DNA from: Phoebastria nigripes
Lineage: Eukaryota > Chordata > Aves > Procellariiformes > Diomedeidae
Reading direction: 5' to 3'
NCBI GenBank assembly: GCA_035582835.1
Contig: JAYKAV010001300.1
Span: 419,568-483,567 of the forward strand
DNA length: 64,000 nucleotides
The notes beneath the pieces are model-generated. The model saw only the letters and a program-made list of their open reading frames with translations. It had not been told where the DNA came from and ran no database searches. The position numbers and the translations under genes are program-made. This document shows, piece by piece, positions 48,101 through 60,100 of this stretch (position 1 is its first letter; each line of letters opens with the position of its first letter).

Positions 48101-51100
48101 TGTTTTGACCCTCTTGGTTTTGGGGGGCCACCGACAATATGCCTCAGAGCTTTCTGCAGGACTATCAGTCAAAAAAATGTGGAGATCCACTGTCTTACCT
48201 GCTGCTCACACGGAGGGGCAAAGGACACCAGGCCCACCAAGAAGGACCTTTCCCTTCACGTGCATTGCTTTGTGGGTTGTGTGTGAAGCGAGGTAACACA
48301 AGGTTAAGATCAAAAAAAGGCAAAGCAGTTCAGAAGGGCAGAGAAATGGGGAACGGAGGGGAAAGAGAATGGCTTTGGGGTTTCTGTTCACCAGGAATTA
48401 TCTGAAGGTTTCCAACAGTTCAGCGCTGCTTCTCTAAAGCATGACATGGTCTTTCACTGCCTTTTACAGTCAAATGTCTCTGCAGGACTTCTGTCCCAGA
48501 GGCAATCTGCTCTCCCATACTGCCTGACTGTATGCGTGGTCAGGATAACCAAGCTCTCTGTGGCCGGGGAATTTCTGAAACCTGGCTTGGGCAAGGAGTG
48601 AAGGAAATAGGGATAGGGGCTCAATAGCTCCCCTGCTTGCTGACTCTCGATGGTTTTCCTCTACACTCACCTTTCTGTTCTTGTTAGCCCTGTCGGGTGG
48701 GGCATCTGCAGCACAGGCATAGTTTGAATGAAACACGTTTTCCTGCCTGGGGAACAGGAAGTCAGCCCTTTCATTGGTTCAGTGTTGCCACACACCGTGG
48801 GCTTCCAGTGACGGAGCAACATGCATGCACAGCAAGGGAACGTGTGGGCTTCAGGCGGCATGGGAAGAGGAGGGATCTTTTTTTCTAGAAAAGTCATTAA
48901 AAATTATTTCCACAGTGGATACCTCCCCCACAGCCTGGTTATGGAGAGCATTCAGCACAGAAATGGGACAGAACTGAATTTTCATTTTTGCTTTGCAGTT
49001 CACCTTTAAAGTGAAAGGGGACTTTTGTGGGGCTGAATGACTCTTCGTGGACTTTGGTTCCTTCAGGCTTGCAGCATTCAGGTTGCAGTTTCAAGGGTGC
49101 AGAGCCTTTTAAGGGTAGATGTGACATCAGTAGGAGTTTCCAGCCCCTGCACATGTACTGCCGAGGAGGTTTTTGTTCTCCTTTTGGTTGCAAAGGAGAC
49201 TCTTAGGGGCAAGGCATGGAGAACCTCATGCAACTCATGATGCGATGTCACCCTGACATTTACTGTACGCCTACTCTTCCCCTGTTGCTGCAAAAGAAAA
49301 TAGAAAATTGTCTTTATCAGGCTCCACAATCCCGAAGTTTGACTGGCTGCTCTTGTGAATCTCTCCAGCAATACTAAGAGCTGAACTGTGAGAACAAGTG
49401 AAGATGTGGTCGAGGGAAAAAACACACGCACACACACACACACACAAATGCATGCAGACACAGAGGAGGAACTTCAAGAATCACAGCCTAAAGTGGGCTG
49501 CTTTTAAGGTGAACAGAAGGAAATGCTTTTTCACACAGCATGTAATCAAACCTTGTAACTCATCATCACAGGATGTTGTGGAAGCCAAAAATATACATGC
49601 ATTCCTGAAGGGGCAAGATCTCTTTGTGAAGGGTAGGTGTAGCAGTAGCAATTAAACTGCCAGTGTCAAGAAATCCCTAAAGTCGTGACTGCCAAAGGTT
49701 GGCAGGGCATGGCAGTTCTTATCCCGGGCGGTGTGGAAGAACTGGTTTTTCTACCATTTTGCTACCAGTTGCTGGCTGACACAGGTCAATGGGCTGAGTA
49801 GGCTCCTGGTCTGCCCCAGTCTGGTTGCTCATAGTCTGCGATGCATTATAAGGGGAAGTACAGGTAGTGTGTGCGTGTGGGGAAATTGTGTTTGAATCTT
49901 TCCCTTTGGAAGACCAATGAAGTGGCTGAGTGGAGGGAAACCAGTTAAATGAGAAGTTGCTCATTTAATTATGTGTTCTATTTAATTAGTATTAAAGCAT
50001 TCCATAATGTTGCTGGGACCTCCCCAGTATTTTTCAGTGTGTTTCCTATAGATTTAAGGTAAAGTGTGTGGGTGGGACAGGGGTAGGTGTGTCACAGGGG
50101 AAGGGGGTGAAAACTTACTTCACGATCTGTCCCAGGCTTTCTCCCTGGGCTAAACTTCATCAAGCAGCCTCAATATTGGGGTAGCTGGCACAGCCTGAGC
50201 ATCTGCTTGTCTCCCTCCGACACTGGCAGCTGGAGGACTGCAAAGGACATCATCAGGGAGTGCTGCTGGGCACAGGTCAGCATGCTGCAGGGGTCTTGCT
50301 GCCGGCTGTGTGACGGTGTCCCAAGGGTCTGTGAGTCACCTCTAAGCAAACAAGCCCTGGTGGGCAACAAGCTTGTGGCTGTTTTGGACACTTCAGCTGA
50401 ATCTGAATGTCACAGCACCCTGGTCACACCCTGAGCGCTGCACTCTGTGCCCGTGTCTGGTGTGGCTGTGGTTAGGCATTAGCAGTGACAATAACATGTG
50501 AGCCAGCATCAGCCAGATTTTGCTGGGGGTGTGTGGCAGTTCTTAGGCTCAGCTTTGTCAAGCGTTCACGCTTCAGGCTGAGGCTTTGCACGTGGGGTCT
50601 CACCTCCACTGATGGCTGATGCTGCACTCTCCCAATCAGTGACACACTGCCTGGTCAGGACTTTCCCGCTTTCCCTCTCAGACATGTTTACTGAGATCTG
50701 TTCTGCAGGGAAGGAAGAGGGAATTTGAATCTTCTCTGTTCTGAGGCCAGCTATGTCCTTGTTTTTCTGCTCTCAGTCAATGGAGCGCAGCAGATTGGTA
50801 TCCCCCTTCCACTACTGGAGATGGGTGCTAAGGTAGTGAGGCTGAAGCAAGCAGGGCAAACGTACAGCAACCCGACCTTCCGGACTAACAAAGCAGGGTG
50901 TGCAGGGGTAAGCATCATCCTGAAGTTTGCACAAACCAGGCGAAAGCCCAACCATCTGCCCTGGCCTTGCTGCAGCACAGGACTGTGTGTCAGTATTGGG
51001 TCACTCTTCCAGCAACAGCAGGAGCTCCTTGCTAGGCTGCTCCCTCGCGTGTCAGGTCCTGGCCCCTGCAAGCGCCTACCCACTGGAAAGAGGAAGGGGA

Positions 51101-54100
51101 GCGGAAAAGCAGGGCTGATCGCGGGAGTGGTGTGCATAGAAGCTGTAGTGCGAAGCAGGGGGATTACTGCTAGCCTGGTCAAAGTTGTACTGAATTTCCC
51201 CCTTGCAAGGGCCTCAGCTTGTTATTATAGGCACATGCCTGTATACTAGGTACAGCACCGACACAGTCGCTGGGCAGGAGTTGGGTAATGCCTGTGCTGG
51301 TTTGCAAGTAATCCCAAGGGAGGCCCATGGGCCTTCACAAATATAAATTTGTTTTAGCTAGACTAGGCAAAATTGTTCATTTGCTAATACTAGAAGGCTG
51401 ATGACAGTGTGGCTGTAACCTTTGTTTATCATTGTAGGGTTGCTTCTAGCTTCTGGGATCTTGACAGGTTTGTTGGGTGTTTTTACAAAAAAAAAACCTT
51501 CCAAAAAAAACCCCAAACCCCCAACCTAATAGTCCACTCTGGCCCTTTTTGGCATGCAGGGAACCCACCTGAGGGTGACACAGACTTTCCAAACACCGAC
51601 CTCTGAAAAGGGAGGTCAGAGGAGATGATAGCAGTTTGGACATGTATGTTTTTATCCCTTTACATGAATAATGGCAATTCCTTACTCTGAGGTGTGATTT
51701 TTTCAAGGGGCCAGCAAAATTTCTGTTCAGGCAGGTAACTCTCCTGCCTTTGCCTTCAGTAATCCATGGAGAAATCATTGTGTGCCCGCTAGTTCGGGAT
51801 CCTAAGTAGGACTGGAGCATCACGTAAAAGGCAGTGCCAAGGCAGGCCTCCCCTCAGTGCAGAGCTGAAGTTGTAAACAGCTCGGTGGGTGATGAGGTAC
51901 ATTAGCAGGCACAGACAGAGCTGAAAGAGGTGAGCTCTATGCACCAGGCCCTGGCACAAGGCTGTACCACTGTCTCACTGACTTTTGTTTGCCCCCCACC
52001 TACAGGCTATGCACTGGAGAAGAAAATAGTCAACAGCAAAGCCGGGGAAAAAATCAGCCTGCCTTGTTGTCATGAAATTCCCAGCTCGGAAAGCCTAGAT
52101 AATTACCGGGTCTACTGGCAGAAGAACACCACGGATGTAGTGCTTGCCTATGCAGAGGGGAAGATCATCTCCCAGCATGAGCGGTACAAGAACCGGACAG
52201 AGATGGACAACAGGACCCTCACCCTGTGGATCTCCCCCGTGGAAATCCTGGACAATGGCCCTTACCAGTGTGTAGTTCAGCACCTCAGATTTTCGCAGAA
52301 CTCAGTTGTTGTGTGTGATGAGCTTGTCTCCCTCTTTGTTACAGGTAGGTGGATTGCCTCCTGACACCTGAGGCTTTCTGGTGCCAACTCTGAGGGTGAG
52401 AGACACTCCTCCAAGCTTTAGTCATAGTGTAGCAGATGATAGGCTTTCATCAGGAAGCCTAAAAGAATGCTGGAAGTTGTGTTAAGGCCTCTGTATTTCC
52501 ATTCTAGCAGCCTCACTCCTTACCTTTCCAAAGCTACCCCAGGTACAGAAAGTTTGCCTTTCCCACCACCAGCCCACCATCCTCCCCTTGATGCCTCCCT
52601 CTCAGGCAAGGACCCCTCCCAGGACCCTTCCCCAGGTACCACTGCTGGTGGGTGCCCTAAGCCGCCTCTGCCCCCTGCTGTCTTTTGGGCAAAGTAGACA
52701 CCAAGCCCTTGGTGCACAGGAAGCGTGCAAGCCGAAAGAGGAATGGGGTGGCATTGCTTCTCTGTGACCCCAGCAGCATCCCAGCCCTGCATCCAACCCC
52801 TTGGGAGCACGGGCTCTCAGGGAGACTGGCCAGTTCACCGGCTACACCGCAGCTCCACAACCTAAGGCTGAACTCGGCTGGAGATTTGAGGCTTTTTACC
52901 TTAAAGAAACAACCCAAGTTCCTTTGCTCAAAACGAATCTGAATCTTTTCTTGGAGGCTACAAAAAGTTCCGTTGACATTATTTTCCATTTCCACCACTG
53001 TTGTTGTGGCAGTTGGTTTCAACCAAAGGCAGAGATACTGGTAACATATATAAATATATACACATACATTTGAATACCTTTAGCAGCAGAGAGTTCCAGG
53101 AATCTTCCAGACAAGCCAGTGAATGAGCATTCCCCATCTGGAATGAGATTTGTCAGCAAAAAAAACCAAGGTCCTGAGGTTTGGCCATTGCCTGCCTGTC
53201 TGAGGGCATGGTGGGCATATGTGCAAGGAGACAAATTTAGTGATCTTTCTGGGAACCGATATGAAAAAAGGGAAGTGCACTGCCAGCACCCTCTCTAGCT
53301 GTGAGGGCTAAGGAGTTAACTGCATGAAAAACATGAAACAACGGATCTCTCTTCCTTCCCGCAAATACTCCAGTTTCTTTCCTTCCAGAAATCCCCTTGC
53401 TGTCTTAACAGGCCAATTGTAACAATTGTGGTAGACTTCTGCTCCCTTTGGAAAAGTGGGATCAGTTATTGTGGGGATCAGAAAAGGGAAAGCTCCCCTT
53501 GCCCCTGCTGGAATCAGGCTACCCTGAGAGAGGCAGAAAGGTGTTACTCCCTGGTGACTGATCAGGGAGCTGCGATGAAGTTGGATGGGATGTTTGAAGG
53601 GACTTTCCAGGCTGGATGTCAATGCCGTATTGCTCAGCAGATAGTGGGCCTGGAAGGAAATCCGGGTCTCGCCTTGTCTGCCACTGGTCGGCCGTGCAAT
53701 GTTGAGCAAGTTTCTTTCACCAGTTACTCGGTAGCCTAGACCATGGGTTCATGGTCAGCATAAGCCGTGGAAGACGCACTACGACCGCAAGGCTGTCTGT
53801 CTTATCCCAGCAGTCATGTGGTCAAATGGTGAGTCAGGCAGGGGGCAATCGCAGACAAAACCTTAGCTGCTCCAAAAAGGGTCATTTTGCAGTGAGTTGA
53901 GCAACCTGCCGCAGCTCTCTGCCTGGCCTTGCCATGGCTGGGGCTAGTGCCTGAAGGGGTGCACAGGCTACGGACCTACAGCTGGCAGGGGTAGGAGGGA
54001 GAATTTGGTCCCTTTGGCAGCAGTGGTATTGGTGTGACTTGACCCACCAGGAAGCCATGCGCCCAGTTTCTTTTTCTGACTGGTGTCTCTCTTGCTAAAG

Positions 54101-57100
54101 GTGTGGTCCCACAGAGATTTTTCCAGTGGGAGAGTTGCCTTAAATAGTTCCCTTGCCACCCCTTGCCTCCTCCTCCTCACCCTGGGCGGTTTATTGCAAC
54201 CCGTGGGCATCCTCAGTTGTACCAACGCAACTGTTTACAGTAACATGATGAACTAGATTGGCAAAGGGAAGCAGGCTAAAAATGACACAACCTTTCTTTT
54301 CCTTCTTCACTCATATTAGTCCTCTCATCCATTTCACCATGCAGCCTCACAAACACTTACAGCAATACATCTGACCAGGCGGGAAGGCATGGAACAAGCT
54401 GTGTGGGTGGGAAACCTCTGAAAACTGTCTTTGGCAATGAGAAAAAAGTCCAGTGAGAACATGGTCTGAGAGGACCTGTGTATTGCTATGCATTTTTGCA
54501 ATGACTAGTATGACTAGGTCTTGCTCTCAGCTGGGCCTTCTGGAGGGGCTCTCATGTAGAAAATGTAATTCAGTCTCTTGCTGGCCATCCCAGCTGAAAG
54601 ACCAACATGTGACTCACCTCCTTTCCCAGCAGAGATGGACCCTCTGTGAGCTACTGGCTGGGAAGGGACTAATGAGGGAGGGAAAAGGAAATTGTCTACC
54701 ATTGCCTGTAATACGGATTTTTGTTGAGTCCTGTATTTTTCCTACCTGTTTTATGATTCCTTCTGTTGTTCTACAAACTGCTGTGTGTAGAGAGAAACGG
54801 TGGCATTGGAGAGGTGGGGTCATGAAGTCCGTGTACTGCCCAGGGAGGAGAAGAAGCAAAGGCCAAGGCCATATCCAGTCAAGGCTGTGGGGAGAACGCT
54901 AAGGCACAAGAAAGGCCAAACAGATTATGATAGAGGAAAAATGCCCTGTGGGGGAGTCTTTGCTTTGACTGTGGGTGATCAGGACTGCAGCCCTCGCTGT
55001 AATCTGACAGAATGGTAACTAAATCTTTCTTGCTTCAGCTGAATTCAGTAAGCCGAACATAACAGCAGAAGTATCCGGTCATTCTTGTGAATCAACTGAG
55101 ATGGTGGTAAGATGTTCTTCTCATGGAGGTTTCCCCAAACCCAAAATCTCTGGAGCCCTCAACAACGTGTCCGTGGTGTGGAATGCCAGCTGGGTGTCCG
55201 AGTCGAGCCTCAGCCCGTACAACGTCACTGGCAAACTGTTGCTCAACGTGACCAAAGACATCAGCATCACTTGCTCCGTTGAACACAATGGCTTTGCCAA
55301 GTCCACCAGTTTGCTTCTGAGTAGGTTTTATTAATAGTTTGTGTTACAAAACCATTTTGTTGAATCTGCTGAGTTGCCTCTCTGAGAAAGCGATAGATTT
55401 TGTGTATCTGTTCATGCAAGGATGACCCAATGATCCCGCCTGTAAGCTGCACACCAAAATATTTCAAAAGCTGTAAGACAGCAGGGGTGGGAGAGGAGAG
55501 TTATGAGACAGTGACTGACAAGCAGAGATGGCTCTGTCTTCCTGCTGCTCTACTGTGAGTCACAGCTGGGCTGAGAGGGCAACTGGATCCCGTTGTGATC
55601 CAGTGATGTCAGCCTTGGTGGCTCCCACAGGTTGGGGTTGCCACCATTCAGTGCCCCTCTGTACCAGCACGGTCTTGCTGCCAGTTGCGTGACACAGACC
55701 TGGTATTCGAATGGAGGGACTTGAGAAATGTGTGTGCCTGAAAAGCCACAGGTTGCACTTAAAAAGAATTTCCTCATTTAACAAGCATGTTTGTTCCTGC
55801 TTCAGTGACAGAAACTGTCAGCTGGGGTCTAGACATGGTGCTTTCATACACATATTTAATATAGGGTTAACTCATACGGAAAAAATTCCATCACTGTGCT
55901 TGGCTTAAAAGTGATAACATAATAGATAAGTCTGTGCTTTGAAAAGCTTGAGGGACAAGTGGAAACAGCATGAGGGAAGGTAGCACACTACAGTCCAGAT
56001 GTTTTGCAGTAGAAGGGGATTTGCAAGAAAATTCTTAAAGCCAAAAGGATTTTTTTTAAATGTTGTTACCAAAAAAGTATTCTGAAATGTCTCTGGGTCT
56101 GATGTTTTCACTGTAGAGATAAGGGCATCTTCAAGGGAAGCTAGAGAAGTGCTATTTTTCCTAGGGAATTGTACCTTATTCATCAAGGTACCTTATTCAT
56201 CAATCTTACTAAAATCAAAGGGGCTCGAGAGGGGAGGTGCCATTCAGCTTCAGGACAAATGCCAGAAACTAGTGCTTTATGAATATTGGTTATTGCTGCA
56301 TGTAGTGCATAATGTCCCTAGAGATGGTAATGGAAGGAGGTTATGAATATCACACTACAAGAAAAGGAGAGCAACAAAAAAAAGTAATAATAGTAATACA
56401 CTGTTGTCACACAGATTCTCAGAGGATGGTGCAATCAACAGTGACAACAGCAGTCACAAAACCCCCACTTTTTGATTTTTAAGATGTGGAACCACTCCCA
56501 TTTTGGTTGATGGAAATGATCCTCCAAACAAGTCTTTCATGAACACAGAGTTCCAGACAGAATACAGCCTCTGGTGAACGTAGGAGGCAAACCCTACAGT
56601 GGAGGGGAAGATTGTACAGCGGATCAGGCTAGTGTCTTAGAAACTGAATGATGCTTAATTGTGCCAGGTGCAGATGATGAAAATCTGAAGACCTATGAAC
56701 ATGCACCAAGTCTGTCCTTCCTGTTGAATTAGGGTTGTCCTGTACTGTACAGGAAAGGCCCATTTTCTACTCCAATGTCCAACTGGCAGAATGGTCATCT
56801 CCAATGGTGAAAAGCCAAAGGCTCCAGACCCACTGAAATTGAACTCTGCGACAACACTCTTTTCCTGCCACGCAGAAAAAAGTCTATTCTAGTCTGTTTA
56901 ATGCATCATTCTCCATCACCTGTGAATTCAGAGGGAAAAAAAATTAGGCACTGGTGAAAAAATCTGGTGGAAACAGTAAGAAAAACTGCAGAGTACCTTT
57001 GAGAATGGAAGTTTTCTAGATATAGACTCAGAATTTTCCACCAAGCCTAACCAGTTTCTTTAAAAACAGCTTATGTGTTTTTAAATATTGCCTGTCTCAG

Positions 57101-60100
57101 TCCTGGACAAGGACCCAGCATTTCACATTCTGTGGATGTGTTAAAAATTTCAGCACATAGCAAATGTGGGGGAATGGAAGAAATTTAGGTGCCAGCTTTG
57201 TCTGTTTGTTTATTGAATAGGTAAATTTTCAGGCTGAATATCTGAGTTCGAATTTGGCCAGAACCACCAAAATTCACGTACCTGCCCTTCTATGAAAATG
57301 CCAATATGTTGTTGGGCCCTTTATTTATGTTTTATTTCTTCTGTCTCAGAAAAAACAAATGACTGCATTCCCCCTACTGTGCCTCCATCTTATAATGTCA
57401 TTACTGCTTCAAGTATCATCATTATCATCTTCCTTTTGGCTATCACCCTAGCAGCAAGATACCTCTTAAGGCATGGTAAGTGTAGCTCCTTTTTCAAGAA
57501 ACAGTCTTTTACTGCTTATGGAGTTTCTATGTAAAATACACATTTATAGAAACTATACTGACACGCTAGGTATTTTTGTACCTTCTTCTCATTTCCTTTT
57601 TTTTTTTTTTTTTCATGCAGCATCTGCTGTCACAAAATCTAAGTCCAGCTGAGGACTTTCCTACATTTTGTGTGCAGGCAGCACTAGGGTTCAGGTTTGA
57701 GAGTGAAGGGGTGATGCAGAGTTTTGACAGCAGATCAGAATATTTCCAAAATCAGGGGTATACAGAATTGAAGAGATTCACAAAGGTCCATTTTTATGTA
57801 TTAAGATGCTTGAAGATGCCAAGAATCTTGGTGATCATGATAGATACAGCTGAGCACTGACAGTTTCAAAATGGGATCTCTCTACACACCCTACTTAGAC
57901 AATCCCTCATAAAAGTCACAGAGCCAAAGTTACAAAAATACATTGTGCTAGGGCCACAGAAAGGACTTAAGCATAGCTATGTCCCACTTTTAGGAGAACA
58001 CCAATCAGGAAAGACGGATTTGTCTTCTTTGTGTGGCCAAAACCGGCACAGGTGAGGTGCCCTGTCCCACCCTGTGAAGTCTTCAGTAACTCCAGACATG
58101 TCTCCAGGAGTTTTTCAATGGCAAAGGGGACCTCAAGCATCTCAGGGTTAGCTGGCAGCTGAGTAGATTTTTTTTTTTGTAGCTCAAAAAAATCTCATCT
58201 GTTAGCTGTTGCTCCTAATCATGTCTAAGCTGACCTAGCCAGAAAGCCCCTGAAGATGTGGGTAGACATCTAATGGATTTATAAAGGCAGCTAGGCATCC
58301 AGCCAGTACTGAAAGTCAACAGCAGTAGATGTCCTATTCACACCCTGATAGCAACTTTGAAAAGCAGTCCTGGAGAAAGACAGCAGGCCTTGCAACACGT
58401 TATAAATATCACCCAATCAAGTTCTGTCAGGTCGCTGGGGAAGTCAAGTCTGGAGACAAGAATCCCACAGAGCGAGTGCTCTATGTTCAGCCCACTTAAA
58501 CCAGAAGCCACCAGTCTGAGCGTCTTAGCTCATCACAGTAGCAGTGGTATCCCCCGTTGGAAAGAGGTTATTTGCTAGGCAGCAGGGACTCAGTTCACTC
58601 AGGGACACTTGTAAGTTTGTCATGCTTGTGTCTTCTGCTACCTTTATTTCAACTTCAGACAAGTTCACCCCCAAGTCAGAGGTGTGGAGGTAGCATTACT
58701 ATTTTTCTTTTCCCCTCCGCATCAACCACATCCCTTCAAAAACCAATGTGACCACTGAGTCAGGCTGGGCTAATTTTCTTTTTGGCATTTTATCACAAAG
58801 AAAGGAAGCTTCTGGAAGGCAGTGACTCTTGGCTACACCTGTGCACCTCCTCATTTTCCACTCGTGTCCCTATTACATCAGTGCTGGTTCTCCCCTGCTG
58901 TTCCCTGGGGCTATGTCAATGGGAAAGCAGCAAGCAGGTTGAAACCAAGAAAATCACAGCTGGTCACAGCCTGTGCTGTTAGCTGCATGGATAACGAACT
59001 TCTAATTATAGGAGAAAATGAACTGGAAGTGGAAGATTTGGCTCTAAACAAATATAGGCTGGAAATTAAAAGGTTCCTTACCATTAAGATGTGGAGCATT
59101 CTGAGATAGCCTTTTATATAGAAACCAAATTGCTTTTAAAGTAGATGTAAAAAGCATACCAATGTGGCAGAATGTGATCACCTGCCACAGCATGGGACAT
59201 GGCTGCATAAACTGGAATTTCCCTTTCAGTCCCATTTTCCTAATATGCACAGGGAGTAGATTTGCCGAGTCAGGTGGTGCTATTTTGTACAGCCACTTTC
59301 CAGACCAGGCGAATACTGTAAGAAACTGAAGCCAGAGCTTCAATCCAACTTCCCAGTTTGTACAGTTGTCACATTTCGGTGCTGCTGTGCATTGCCACCT
59401 GTCTGGGAAGGGAAGTATCTGTCCTAAGAGTGCTTCCTGCTGGTGTTGCTACAGGTCACCTTTCAAGAGCTATTGTGGGAGCTCAGAATAGGTTGTTGTT
59501 CTGGGATATGGGAAGCTGAGTCGGGAGCTGCCTTGATGCTAAGAGTGGTTTCTGAGTTCAAAAAGCCATGCTTCAAAGAGCTGAAGTGTGGGAGGGAAGA
59601 ATAGAAAGATAGAGCAAAAGGGAAATAAGAGTTCTCAGATGCGTGATTGTGGTGGTGACCAAAACATGTAGATGCTTTGTTGAGGTTCACACCCCCCTGC
59701 ACTTGAGGTGCTCACAGCCTATCTTTGCAGTAATTTAAGAATGGAAATGCTCTAGGCTTTTTTTTTTTTTTTGGCTCTTCAATTCATTTAACACAAAGCA
59801 CAAAGATTAGAGCAAAATTAGAGGTCACTTAAAGAATAGCTTAGGATCCATGTTGTAAAATTTGTGCAGGTACAATTTGCTGTAATAGTACAGAGACTTT
59901 CAGCTTGAGTTATTAAAACAAAAGTCATTCATAGATGCTGAGATACTAAGGGAACCTGTTTAATCTGAACTCCTTTTAAAGCACTGAAAGAGTTGATTGG
60001 CTGGTTCTAACACCGGCGTTCTTTCACTTGCTTGGTAAACTGCGTTTAGTGACATGTAACTTTTACCATTATTTCCCTTCTGACCTTATCTTAGCATGTA

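Larger units (their letters stand above)
39109..52005 (+). other. CD80: CD80 intron 1 (12.9 kb)
   Basis: It contains an old CR1-like fragment (about 49,450-49,834), a CA microsatellite (49,421-49,446) and N bases at 39405, 41749 and 46394. No other gene is supported; a 174-codon open frame at 50725-51249 has no recognised family. Such a long first intron could hold regulatory elements, but none can be named from sequence alone. Confidence 0.75.

Noticed and set aside
49421..49446. CA repeat considered as part of a CRISPR-like or satellite array
   Set aside because: It is a plain dinucleotide microsatellite with no spacers.
50725..51249. A 174-codon open frame with a hydrophobic start, considered as an alternative CD80 leader exon
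   Set aside because: The exon at 39021-39108 has a better signal peptide and the right phase-1 donor; this frame has no recognised domain or suitable donor.
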